Positions 52,947 to 61,920 of a DNA stretch of 64,000 bases are shown piece after piece (position 1 is the stretch's first letter; each line of letters starts with the position of its first letter). The notes below the pieces were generated by a model. The model had not been told where the DNA came from and did no database searches. It worked only from the letters and a program-made list of their open reading frames with translations. The position numbers and the translations under genes were made by a program. Origin of the DNA: Dyadobacter chenwenxiniae (GTDB taxonomy: Bacteria > Bacteroidota > Bacteroidia > Cytophagales > Spirosomataceae); assembly GCF_022869785.1 (NCBI RefSeq), contig NZ_CP094997.1, positions 3,224,001 through 3,288,000 of the forward strand, written 5' to 3'.

Positions 52947-54419
52947 TCATAATTCGGCCATGAGTGTCATGATCCTCACCAGAGAATCGGTGATGACACG
53001 GTTACTGCCCGGCATGTATTTGTGCGCAATAATGGAAAAGCTGAGCAATGAGCCTGACTTTGACGTAACATAACCGGCATAAGCGCGGGTCCCTTCAATG
53101 GACCCGCTCTTGACATGCATATTTCCAGCCGCTTTTGTGCCTTTCCCAAGGTTCCTTACAGTGCCATTAAGGCCGAGGACAGCAATACTTTTATAGAAAT
53201 CATTGAAACTGGCATCCCTATTCACCACATTCAAAATATCTGTCAGGCTATGCGTTGTGATGGACCCGGATGGTGACAAGCCACTGCCATCTTTGATATA
53301 AAACCCCCGCAAATCCGCATTCTTACCTGACCAGTAAGCAGTGATAGCCTTGGCAGACTCGTCGAATGCCGACTTACCTGCAAGTCGTTTTCCAGCCTGT
53401 TTAAAGAGCGCATCTGCATACAGGTTAATGCTCCAGAAATTGGTTTGCTGGCACAGGTCGCGTAATGGCGGCGAATCGTATTGGTCGAGAACTGTTTTGG
53501 GATTGGCGGAGGCGATGGGCATTCCGGGTTGCGGCACGGTGCTCTCTCCTATTCCCACTGCTCCATTCATCAAGCTGGTTTTCAAAGCAAACGCCACATA
53601 TTCGGCTGGATTAGGAATAGAACCTTTAACGGAAAATACAGCAGAACCGGTTGGAATCGTGCCCGTAAGTACTGCTGCATTGCCTAATGGACTGCTATAA
53701 ACAATAGTTTGATCGCCCGAGCCTCTTTCTCCCGTGGTAACCTGGTTTGTGAATGTCAGATAAGGAATCGCGGGCTCAATGCCCAGGAAAGTGGTTGGAT
53801 CGCCGAAGTCGGCGCCGGGTTTAAATTTAATCTTATACAAGTTTTCATTAAAATTCAGCCCTGAAACGCCTGCGCCATAATAATTGCCTATATCGCCCCA
53901 GATCCACGTACTGGCAATGGTTTCTGTATCAAAAAACGACGCATCGGCGATGACTTTCCCTTTAACATAACGAATTCCCTTTTTCTTGACTGCCGCTGTC
54001 CAACGGTTAATCAACTCAATCCCTGTCGGATACCCCTTAAAGCGATCGCTCCCCAAAGAGGGATCACCGGTTCCGTGAATGTATAAATTGCCGACTAATG
54101 TATCATTTCTTATTACGCCATCGTGTTCCAGGAATGTTTGAAACTTAAAATCACCGCCGAAAACAGCCAGCGCGGTTGCCGTGGAGACCAATTTTAAAGT
54201 GGAAGCGGATGGTAGCGAGCGTTCTGTATTCAATGCAAAGACATTCGTGGCATCTTTCACTTTCTTTACACTGACAGACAGGGAACCGCTTCGCATCAGT
54301 TCGCTGTTTTCGAGTTCCAGCACGGCATCGCGGAGGTTATTGAGCGCAATACTGTCGATAGTTTGGGCATTTACATTAAAACAGAAAGAAAGAAAAACCA
54401 AAAACAGGCCGAATTTCAT
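52947..54419 (-). CDS. dacB: D-alanyl-D-alanine carboxypeptidase/endopeptidase, PBP4 type
   Basis: 490 residues with signal peptide (ending CFNVNAQ). Catalytic S73-T-L-K76 within LPSASTLK; SxN motif in FWSINLYAD; KSG triad in HVKSGSIEG. The large insert between them is the DacB-type extra domain. It trims or opens cross-links in peptidoglycan in the periplasm. Likely monocistronic. Confidence 0.95.
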   Translation of the reverse strand: MKFGLFLVFLSFCFNVNAQTIDSIALNNLRDAVLELENSELMRSGSLSVSVKKVKDATNVFALNTERSLPSASTLKLVSTATALAVFGGDFKFQTFLEHDGVIRNDTLVGNLYIHGTGDPSLGSDRFKGYPTGIELINRWTAAVKKKGIRYVKGKVIADASFFDTETIASTWIWGDIGNYYGAGVSGLNFNENLYKIKFKPGADFGDPTTFLGIEPAIPYLTFTNQVTTGERGSGDQTIVYSSPLGNAAVLTGTIPTGSAVFSVKGSIPNPAEYVAFALKTSLMNGAVGIGESTVPQPGMPIASANPKTVLDQYDSPPLRDLCQQTNFWSINLYADALFKQAGKRLAGKSAFDESAKAITAYWSGKNADLRGFYIKDGSGLSPSGSITTHSLTDILNVVNRDASFNDFYKSIAVLGLNGTVRNLGKGTKAAGNMHVKSGSIEGTRAYAGYVTSKSGSLLSFSIIAHKYMPGSNRVITDSLVRIMTLMAEL

Positions 54420-54539
54420 ATTAGTTTAGCAGAGTGACATTCGCACAGAATGAGAAGATAGCAAATCTAAACTAGTAAGTAATCTCCGAATCTCAGCCGG
54501 TTTTTGGTACTTTTGTAAGATACACCCCATTTCCAACGT

Positions 54540-55964
54540 ATGAAATTGACATTTTGGGGAGCTGCGCAGCAGGTGACAGGTAGCATGTTTCTTTTAGAAA
54601 CAGACGATTACCGAATTTTAATTGACTGCGGCTCTGACTTTGACTTAGACGAGATAGGTAGAAAAACCAGGTATGAGGAGCAAAAAAGTGTATTCCCATT
54701 TGATGCGAGTTTGATCAACACAGTACTTTTAACACACGCTCACATTGACCATTCGGGCAACATTCCAAATTTATATAAATATGGATTTGAAGGGAGAGTT
54801 GTGTGTACGGAGCCTACATTAGCGCTCACTTCACTGCTTTTAAAAGACGCCGCCAACCTGCACCAGAAGCGCCTGAATGCGCGTATGAATGGCTCTTCGA
54901 AGAAAAGGGGCAAGAAAAAGAAAGAAGTCCCTATGGATTATTTCGTTGAAAAGAACGTAAATGAGGCATTGGACAACTTCGTGCCGGTTGCTTTTGGCCA
55001 GCGCTACCGCATTGCAGATAACGTCACGATTGTTTTTTACGCGGCCGGGCACTTGCTGGGTGCTGCGCATATCGTGCTGGAAGTTTATGAGGATGGCCAG
55101 AAGAAGCGCATCTGCTTCTCAGGAGACATTGGCCGTAGCAATTATCCGTTGCTGATTGATCCACAGGAAATCCCGCAAGTGGATTATCTTATTTGCGAAT
55201 CGACTTATGGAAACCGCCTGCATGAAGACCAGGGCTCGCCTGTTGAAGCACTCGCGGATGTGATCAAAAGGACTTGCATCGACATTCCGGGCCGGTTAAT
55301 TATCCCTTCTTTCAGTGTGGGACGCACGCAAGCGCTCCTTTATACATTGAACAAGATCTATATGGATCATTCCTTTCCTTATTTAAAGGTATTTTCTGAC
55401 AGCCCGCTCGCGCATAGCAGCACGAAAGTCTACCAGCGCCATGTGCGCATGCTGAACAAGGAGGCGCGGACTTTTCAGGATGATAATGATATGCTTTTTG
55501 ATTTTGATAACCTCATCTATCTGGAAAGCTCCGATGCCAGCAAGGCCGTTTCCAATTACAATGAGCCTTGCATTATCATCTCATCTTCGGGGATGGTGCA
55601 GGGTGGTCGCGTGGAGCAGCACGTGGAGGCTAACATTGGCAACCCATATGCCACGATCCTGATGATCGGTTATGCTTCGGAGGGCACGCTGGGATGGCGG
55701 CTTTTGAATGGACAGGACACGATTTCAATTCGTGGAAAGCAGTTGCCGGTCTTGGCTAATATTGAAAAAATTGACGTATTTAGCGGCCACGGAGATCAGA
55801 ACGATTTATTGAAATTCATTAAAATACAAGACCCGGAAAAACTGAAAGGTATTTTTCTGGTGCATGGAGAGCAGCAAAGCATGGCTGATTTTCAAAGTAA
55901 AATTCAAGAAAATGGCTATAAATCGGTAGAAATACCATTGAGGGGACACACTTACGAACTTTAA
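54540..55964 (+). CDS. MBL-fold/beta-CASP RNA-processing nuclease (CPSF/YSH1-like)
   Basis: 474 residues. Metallo-beta-lactamase core with THAHIDHSGNIP (the HxHxDH zinc site), GDIGRSNYPL and, after the beta-CASP domain, ISSSGMVQGGRVEQH and the C-terminal RMMBL motif with FSGHGDQNDLL. Bacterial members with this architecture are RNA endonucleases or exonucleases. A Lys-rich insertion (SSKKRGKKKKEV) interrupts the first half. Monocistronic in view. Target RNA unknown. Confidence 0.92.
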   Translation: MKLTFWGAAQQVTGSMFLLETDDYRILIDCGSDFDLDEIGRKTRYEEQKSVFPFDASLINTVLLTHAHIDHSGNIPNLYKYGFEGRVVCTEPTLALTSLLLKDAANLHQKRLNARMNGSSKKRGKKKKEVPMDYFVEKNVNEALDNFVPVAFGQRYRIADNVTIVFYAAGHLLGAAHIVLEVYEDGQKKRICFSGDIGRSNYPLLIDPQEIPQVDYLICESTYGNRLHEDQGSPVEALADVIKRTCIDIPGRLIIPSFSVGRTQALLYTLNKIYMDHSFPYLKVFSDSPLAHSSTKVYQRHVRMLNKEARTFQDDNDMLFDFDNLIYLESSDASKAVSNYNEPCIIISSSGMVQGGRVEQHVEANIGNPYATILMIGYASEGTLGWRLLNGQDTISIRGKQLPVLANIEKIDVFSGHGDQNDLLKFIKIQDPEKLKGIFLVHGEQQSMADFQSKIQENGYKSVEIPLRGHTYEL

Positions 55965-55998
55965 CCCGCCCCGTTGCCAACCAAACCAGAACCTGAAT

Positions 55999-56952
55999 AT
56001 GAGAACATACCTGGATTTCGAAAAACCTATGGCCGAGCTCGAACGCAAGCTCGAAGAAATGAAAACACTGGCGCAGAATAACAATGTGGATTTTTCCGGC
56101 GCCATTTCCTTACTGGAAAACAATATAACAGATCTTCGAAAGGAAATATTTGAGAACCTTACGCGCTGGCAGCGTGTGCAGCTTTCACGCCATCCGGACC
56201 GTCCGTACACGCTCGACTACATTGAGCTGATCTGCGACGAGTTCATTGAATTGCATGGAGACCGCCAGGTTCGGGACGATCCGGCAATTATTGGCGGACT
56301 TGCCAATGTCGGCGGGCAATCTTTTATGCTCATAGGTCAGCAAAAAGGCCGGAATACCAAGCAAAGACAGCACCGGAACTTTGGCATGCCCAATCCGGAA
56401 GGCTATCGTAAGGCCTTACGCCTGATGAAACTGGCTGAAAAATTCAATAAACCTATTGTTACGCTTATTGACACTCCGGGCGCATTTCCTGGTATGGAGG
56501 CTGAGGAACGTGGTCAGGGTGAGGCCATTGCGCGTAACCTGAAAGAAATGTTCATGCTGAAAGTGCCCGTGATCTGTATTGTGATCGGCGAAGGGGCATC
56601 GGGCGGAGCATTAGGAATTGCGATCGGCGACCGGGTTTTAATGTTGGAGAACACCTGGTACTCCGTTATTTCCCCCGAAAACTGTTCGGCGATCCTTTGG
56701 AGAAGCTGGGATTTCAAAGAACAGGCAGCCGAAGCGATGAAAATCACAGCCAAGGATATGAAGAAGAACAAGCTGATCGACGGCATCATTTCCGAACCAC
56801 TTGGCGGCGCACATCTGGATCATAACTGGATGGCCGAAGAGCTTAAAAGGGTAATTCTGGAAAATATTAGTGAACTCGCGGCGATCGAGCAGCAAGACAG
56901 GATTGACCAGCGCATTGAGAAATTCTGTGCAATGGGTGTAGTTGTTGAATAA
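55999..56952 (+). CDS. accA: Acetyl-CoA carboxylase carboxyltransferase subunit alpha
   Basis: 317 residues. Helical N-terminus (LDFEKPMAELERKLEEMKTL) then the crotonase-like domain with GRNTKQRQHRNFGMPNPEGY and IDTPGAFPGMEAEERGQGEA, and IGEGASGGALGIAIGDRV. It transfers carboxyl to acetyl-CoA with AccD for fatty acid synthesis. The HAD gene starts 8 bases further, so the two probably share a transcript. Confidence 0.98.
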   Translation: MRTYLDFEKPMAELERKLEEMKTLAQNNNVDFSGAISLLENNITDLRKEIFENLTRWQRVQLSRHPDRPYTLDYIELICDEFIELHGDRQVRDDPAIIGGLANVGGQSFMLIGQQKGRNTKQRQHRNFGMPNPEGYRKALRLMKLAEKFNKPIVTLIDTPGAFPGMEAEERGQGEAIARNLKEMFMLKVPVICIVIGEGASGGALGIAIGDRVLMLENTWYSVISPENCSAILWRSWDFKEQAAEAMKITAKDMKKNKLIDGIISEPLGGAHLDHNWMAEELKRVILENISELAAIEQQDRIDQRIEKFCAMGVVVE

Positions 56953-56960
56953 CCGGAACA

Positions 56961-57596
56961 ATGAAGAACAGCAAAATAAAAAATATCATTTTCGACCTCG
57001 GCGACGTAATTCTAAACATTGATGTGCCTGTTGCATCAAAGTCGTTTGCAGAACTAAGCGGCAGGGAACAAGCTGAAATCCTAGAATTATTTAGCAAAAA
57101 CGCGCTTTTCAGGCAATTCGAAACCGGTGAGCTGGATGAGGCCGGTTTTCGAAATTATGTCAGAAAAATCCTCGACTTCTCCGACCTCTCCGATGAAGCC
57201 ATTGATACTGCCTGGAACAGCCTCCTGCTCGATCTTCCTCCCGAGCGCGTTGAGCTGCTTCAAAATCTTGCCAAAAATTATCGCCTGTTTTTACTGAGCA
57301 ACACCAGCTCTATCCACATTACGCAAGTCAATAAAATCCTTGAAGCGTCGACCGGCATTAAAAGACTGGATGATCTTTTCGAGACCGTTTTTCTTTCTTA
57401 TGAAATGGGTTTGATGAAGCCTGATCCGAAAATTTACCAAAAAGTGCTGGAACAAGCCGGTCTCGAAGCAACAGAAACACTTTTCCTGGACGATAACCTT
57501 GCCAACATTGAAGCAGCGTCAAAATTGGGAATCGACACTATCCACGTCCAGAAACCTGTAACCATTTTGGAATATCTCAAAGACTATGCAGTCTAG
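56961..57596 (+). CDS. HAD superfamily hydrolase (YihX-like)
   Basis: 211 residues. Nucleophile motif FDLGDVILNID, motif II LLSNTSS, motif III KPDPKIYQKVLE and the acidic FLDDNLANIEAA. This matches the HAD-IA phosphatase group that includes alpha-glucose-1-phosphatase. Specific substrate open. It overlaps the site-2 protease start by 11 bases. Confidence 0.93.
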   Translation: MKNSKIKNIIFDLGDVILNIDVPVASKSFAELSGREQAEILELFSKNALFRQFETGELDEAGFRNYVRKILDFSDLSDEAIDTAWNSLLLDLPPERVELLQNLAKNYRLFLLSNTSSIHITQVNKILEASTGIKRLDDLFETVFLSYEMGLMKPDPKIYQKVLEQAGLEATETLFLDDNLANIEAASKLGIDTIHVQKPVTILEYLKDYAV

Positions 57597-58788
57597 CACA
57601 CGCACCTACATTATCCAGGCGGTTCTTTTTATTTTGACGGTCATTACCACCACGATGGCGGGTGCAGAATGGATGTATGGTAATATTTTTTCTTTCGTAT
57701 ATGACTTCGCCTATCTCCTGATGGGCAAGGGTGCCGAAAAACCAGTCACCGACGAAACTGTGAAGTTGCTAGGCTGGCCTCAATTCCTGCAAGGCTTCCA
57801 ATTTTCCATTCCATTCCTTGCCATTCTGACCATTCATGAGTTCGGACATTACTTTGTCGCCAGAATGCATCAGGTTAAGGTTACACTTCCCTACTACATT
57901 CCCCTTTGGTTTGGTATATCAAACAGCATTGGGACGATGGGTGCGTTTATCCGGATCAAGTCGGTCGTGCGTTCACGCTTGAAATTTTTTGATATCGGCA
58001 TTGCCGGTCCGCTTGCTGGTTTCATTGCTGCTTTGGCAGTTCTCTGGTATGGCTTTACGCATTTGCCTCCGCCAGAGTATATCTTTTCCATTCATCCCGA
58101 ATATGCGCGTTTCGGTTTAAGTTATCCGCAATTTGCTTATGAAAATGCGTCCGGGAACATTGCATTAGGCGATAACATACTGTTCTGGATGTTTAAAACC
58201 TACGTCGCTGACCCGGCTCGCTTGCCGCATGCCTACGAAATGATCCATTATCCATACATTTTTGCAGGATATCTGGCGCTTTTCTTCACTTCGCTCAACC
58301 TCATTCCAATCGGCCAGCTCGATGGCGGACACATTCTTTACGGCTTAATCGGCAAAAGAAGGTTTGACGTTGTAGCGCCGATCCTTTTTGGATTTTTCGC
58401 GTTTTACGCAGGGTTGGGACTCTTTACAGCCGAATCATTTGCAACAGGAAGCAATGCCATTTTCTACGAGCGTTTCTTCTATCTGGCGATCTACATTTAT
58501 TTTCTTTATATCTGTTTCAAAAGGGCGAGCGACAGTCCGATGACTGGCTTGATGCTAAGCTTAATTGTTGTCGTGGGCCAGTTCGCAGTCTCCTACATCC
58601 GCCCCGATTGGCAGGGTTCAACCGGTTTCTTACCATTCATTTTCATCTTAGGCCGCTTCCTGGGCATCCGCCATCCCGACACCGACGAAAACGAACCCCT
58701 CGACGCCCCGCGCATCATCCTGGGAATCTGCGCATTGATTATCTTTATCATCTCATTCAGCCCAACGCCTTTTATTTTGATTGAGTAG
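57586..58788 (+). CDS. Site-2 protease family intramembrane metalloprotease
   Basis: 400 residues, about eight to nine membrane helices. HEFGH at 84-88 is the zinc motif; NLIPIGQLDGGHILYGL gives the third ligand Asp. No PDZ domain is evident between them, unlike RseP, so it belongs to the shorter group. It cuts membrane proteins, typically anti-sigma factors or signal peptides. FecR-type anti-sigma factors elsewhere in the window could be substrates, but this is inference. Confidence 0.93.
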   Translation: MQSSTRTYIIQAVLFILTVITTTMAGAEWMYGNIFSFVYDFAYLLMGKGAEKPVTDETVKLLGWPQFLQGFQFSIPFLAILTIHEFGHYFVARMHQVKVTLPYYIPLWFGISNSIGTMGAFIRIKSVVRSRLKFFDIGIAGPLAGFIAALAVLWYGFTHLPPPEYIFSIHPEYARFGLSYPQFAYENASGNIALGDNILFWMFKTYVADPARLPHAYEMIHYPYIFAGYLALFFTSLNLIPIGQLDGGHILYGLIGKRRFDVVAPILFGFFAFYAGLGLFTAESFATGSNAIFYERFFYLAIYIYFLYICFKRASDSPMTGLMLSLIVVVGQFAVSYIRPDWQGSTGFLPFIFILGRFLGIRHPDTDENEPLDAPRIILGICALIIFIISFSPTPFILIE

Positions 58789-58866
58789 ATTAGGGGCATA
58801 TTTCGACGCAAAATCCGGCTGGGATCTTAATTTGTGAAGGACAGTTCCTTGAAATAACCGTTAGCT

Positions 58867-59400
58867 ATGATTCTTTTCTTCGATAAGATAATTGAAGTAC
58901 TTAACAGCAAGAACATTCCATACATGCTCTCGGGCAGCGTTGCTATGAGTTTGTATATTGTACCAAGAGCGACCAGAGATTTCGATTTTGTTATACACCT
59001 ATTGCCGAAGGACGTTGATGTCTTTGCGAGCAATTTTGAAAACGGCTATTATTGCAATAAAGAGTCTGTTATGGAGGCCGTAGTCAATCATGGCATGTTT
59101 AATATCATCGATCATCAGTCTGGATATAAGGCCGACTTCATAGTTTTAAAAAACGACACATTTCGTAAGCATGAATTTGAAAGGAAAACGAAGCTGGACT
59201 ATTTTGGGAAAAGCATTTACGTCGTAACTCCCGAAGATCTGCTTATTTCTAAGTTAATCTGGATTCAGGATCTTCAATCAGGGATTCAGTCGGAGGACAT
59301 CAGGAACTTATCCGAGCTGAAAAGCCTTGACTGGGCATATATAAAAAGGTGGATTTATACACTTAACCTCAAAACCTTCAACCTTTTGCGACATGAATGA
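58867..59400 (+). CDS. Nucleotidyltransferase of the AbiEii/DUF6036 type
   Basis: 177 residues. LSGSVAMSLYI followed by RATRDFDFVIHL is the GS-x-A and DFDxx core of MNT-like nucleotidyltransferases; TPEDLLISKLIW matches the DUF6036/AbiEii signature PEDLI-x-K. A small gene overlaps its end by 8 bases, which is the usual form of a toxin/partner pair. Such pairs may modify tRNA or small RNA. A+T-rich relative to neighbours. Confidence 0.8.
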   Translation: MILFFDKIIEVLNSKNIPYMLSGSVAMSLYIVPRATRDFDFVIHLLPKDVDVFASNFENGYYCNKESVMEAVVNHGMFNIIDHQSGYKADFIVLKNDTFRKHEFERKTKLDYFGKSIYVVTPEDLLISKLIWIQDLQSGIQSEDIRNLSELKSLDWAYIKRWIYTLNLKTFNLLRHE

Positions 59401-59587
59401 TACTCCCAAACATATCAAGGAATTGCAAACGAACCTGTGGCTTTCAAAACCGCCCGTTGAAAGACTTAGACAGATGATGATCGATAATGAGTCATTTTTT
59501 CAATTCTGCCGACAAATGGGGGATAAAGCGCTTTCATATGAAGGATCGGACTTAAGACTTCATACCGATGGAAGCACTAGACACTAA
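59393..59587 (+). CDS. Small partner protein of the nucleotidyltransferase
   Basis: 64 residues, WLSKPPVERLRQMMIDNESFFQF is the recognisable stretch I associate with small partners of these nucleotidyltransferases in Bacteroidota. It overlaps the preceding gene by 8 bases and the next by 20. Antitoxin is the obvious guess but is not proven. Confidence 0.6.
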   Translation: MNDTPKHIKELQTNLWLSKPPVERLRQMMIDNESFFQFCRQMGDKALSYEGSDLRLHTDGSTRH

Positions 59588-60602
59588 ATCACCAATCACC
59601 ACATTCTCGCGAAGGCAATTCATTGCTGCATGCGCTAGTTTGCCGCTTTTGGTTAAATTTCGTTTTGAAAAACCATTTATCAATAGTGTTAAGGGAAGAA
59701 TTAATGCTTCCGACCTCGGCGTGACGCTTATTCATGAGCATGTCCTGGTTGATTTTATTGGAGCTGATAAGATTTCAGCGGATCGGTGGAAACATGAAGA
59801 AGTTATAGCAAAAGTGCTTCCATATTTGTTAGAAATTAAAAAACTCGGCATTAAGAGTTTTGTGGAATGTACGCCCGCCTACATTGGTCGGGATGTGTTA
59901 TTACTTCAAAAGCTATCCGAAAAATCCGGATTGAACATCCTGACAAATACGGGTTATTACGGTGCTTCTGATAACAAATATTTACCTGCATTTGCTTTTA
60001 CAGAAACAGCAGAGCAACTTTCCAAACGCTGGATTAACGAATTTGAAAATGGCATCGAGGGAACGATGATCAAACCAGGCTTTATCAAAACCGGTGTCAA
60101 TGGCGGGCCACTCTCTGAAATTCATCAGAAATTGATCAAAGCGGCGGCGCTTACGCATTTAAAAACCGGCCTCACCATTTGTTCGCACACAGGGCCTGCA
60201 CTTCCAGCCCAACAGGAAATAGAGATTCTGCAACAGTGCGGCGTCAGTCCTGCCGCGTTTGTTTGGGTACACGCGAATGGGAGTCATGATGAATTTCAAA
60301 AAATTGGAAAAAGTGGCTGCTGGATCAGTTTGGACGGTGTTAATGAAGATAATGTTGAACAAAATGCTGCGCTGATCCTGTTTTTAAAACAAGAAGGTTT
60401 GATCAAACAAGTCCTTATTTCCCACGACGCAGGCTGGTATCGCCCTGGCGAACCGAACGGCGGCGAGTTTCGAGGCTTCACTACTATTTCGGATCAATTA
60501 TTACCCCTACTGAAATCCAAAGGATTCAGCGACGCGGATATAAAGCAAATTATGGTCGCTAACCCAGCAAATGCTTTTGCAATCCGGGTTCGGAGGATTT
60601 GA
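59568..60602 (+). CDS. Phosphotriesterase-family amidohydrolase with Tat-like leader
   Basis: 344 residues. SRRQFIAACASLPLLV is a twin-arginine type start. The TIM-barrel metal site is LIHEHVLVDF (HxH), Lys in GTMIKPGFIKTG as bridging residue, SHTGPAL, WVHANGSHDEF and the catalytic Asp in LISHDAGWYRPGE. Most family members are lactonases or esterases of unknown substrate; a sugar lactone would suit the genome. The 20-base overlap with the small gene upstream is large for unrelated genes. Confidence 0.85.
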   Translation: MEALDTKSPITTFSRRQFIAACASLPLLVKFRFEKPFINSVKGRINASDLGVTLIHEHVLVDFIGADKISADRWKHEEVIAKVLPYLLEIKKLGIKSFVECTPAYIGRDVLLLQKLSEKSGLNILTNTGYYGASDNKYLPAFAFTETAEQLSKRWINEFENGIEGTMIKPGFIKTGVNGGPLSEIHQKLIKAAALTHLKTGLTICSHTGPALPAQQEIEILQQCGVSPAAFVWVHANGSHDEFQKIGKSGCWISLDGVNEDNVEQNAALILFLKQEGLIKQVLISHDAGWYRPGEPNGGEFRGFTTISDQLLPLLKSKGFSDADIKQIMVANPANAFAIRVRRI

Positions 60603-60630
60603 TTTGGTATATACGAACATTAATCCCCTC

Positions 60631-61920
60631 TTACATCTCAATCCGGAATACAGTCCAGCCATCCGCATGGGTCTGCAGGGAGAAAGAAAATCCGTGGTTG
60701 ATCAGGATTTCGCGTGTTAATGTCAGGCCTATGCCCTGGCCGTCGTGTTTGGTGCTGAAAAATGGGTTGAATAGTTGTGCGCCTACTTTCGCTTCGATGG
60801 GATTTCCGTTGTTTTTAATGGTTAAATCGTTTTCCGAAACCTCGATCCTGATTTCGTTGCCAGGGTTACATGCCTCAATGGCATTTTTTACAACATTAAC
60901 CAGCACATGCTCCATTTGCCCTATATCAATGTTTTTGGAGATTGCATCTTCCGGCAGTAATGTCCTGATTGAGACGCCGCGATTGACAGCCGCGGGCTCC
61001 ATGAAAACGGCAACATCTTTAATGAACTTGTTTACATTCGCGGAAACGGCCACTGGTGCCGGGAGCCGAACCACGTCTGCAAAATTACGCATGAATTTCG
61101 TGAGCCGTTGGTTGCGCTCAGAGGCGATTACAAGTGCTTCCCGCAGATCTGTATACGAATCATCCGAAAGAATATTTGTAGTCGTCTGCAAAATGGAGTC
61201 TGTGGCGCCCAACGTGTTGTTGACCTCGTGCGCCATCATGCGGATCACCTTGCCATATGCATTCTTTTCCGATTCAAGTATCTCATTGGTAAGCTCTTCG
61301 ATCATCAGGAAAGAGCGGCGGAAGCCCTGATCCATGAAATGGGAGCGCTGTATTTTGAATGTAACCACGCCATTGGTTTTGACAATTTTTGATTCCCCAT
61401 CCTGGATTGCGGCCAGTTCCATCAGCAATGGATTATTTGTTTCCTGCAACAAAAGTCCCTTTAAACCGGCTGCTTCATCTTTGAAATATTCCTTCGCTTT
61501 CACATTAAAGGAATCGATCCGTTCATCAAAATCGAGGATGATGATGGAAATGGGCGATGCGGCGATCAGTTTTTCGAGAAAAAAATGCTGCTCATGCAAG
61601 CGCGTGCGCTCTTCTCTAAGCTGGTCTATCATCAGATTATACACTTCAATTAACGTATCGACCTCGCCTTTTCCCGTCGGAACGAATTTGATGGAAAAAT
61701 CTTTGTCCTTAATGGCCTCAATGCCCGATTTCACAAATTGGATAGGTTGCATAAAATTTCGGTAAATCTGAATGGAAACGATAGCAGAAAGCAGCAGAAA
61801 CACCTCAGAACCAATGAAAAGAACTTTATCCTGATATAGAATTTTGTAAACCAGAAAGATCAGGACAATGTGCAAAACCAGTATATAAAGGATGTATTTG
61901 GCCTTCGTAGATAGTCTCAT
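60631..61920 (-). CDS. Sensor histidine kinase, NtrY-like
   Basis: 429 residues. Two N-terminal membrane helices with a short loop (KYILYILVLHIVLIFLVYKI), a HAMP segment, a PAS-like domain (AASPISIIILDFDERIDSFN), the phospho-acceptor His in MMAHEVNN, and a HATPase domain with NVVKNAIEAC and GQGIGLTLTREIL. With almost no periplasmic loop, it probably senses a cytoplasmic or membrane signal. The 4-base overlap with the upstream regulator means coupled translation. Confidence 0.93.
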   Translation of the reverse strand: MRLSTKAKYILYILVLHIVLIFLVYKILYQDKVLFIGSEVFLLLSAIVSIQIYRNFMQPIQFVKSGIEAIKDKDFSIKFVPTGKGEVDTLIEVYNLMIDQLREERTRLHEQHFFLEKLIAASPISIIILDFDERIDSFNVKAKEYFKDEAAGLKGLLLQETNNPLLMELAAIQDGESKIVKTNGVVTFKIQRSHFMDQGFRRSFLMIEELTNEILESEKNAYGKVIRMMAHEVNNTLGATDSILQTTTNILSDDSYTDLREALVIASERNQRLTKFMRNFADVVRLPAPVAVSANVNKFIKDVAVFMEPAAVNRGVSIRTLLPEDAISKNIDIGQMEHVLVNVVKNAIEACNPGNEIRIEVSENDLTIKNNGNPIEAKVGAQLFNPFFSTKHDGQGIGLTLTREILINHGFSFSLQTHADGWTVFRIEM

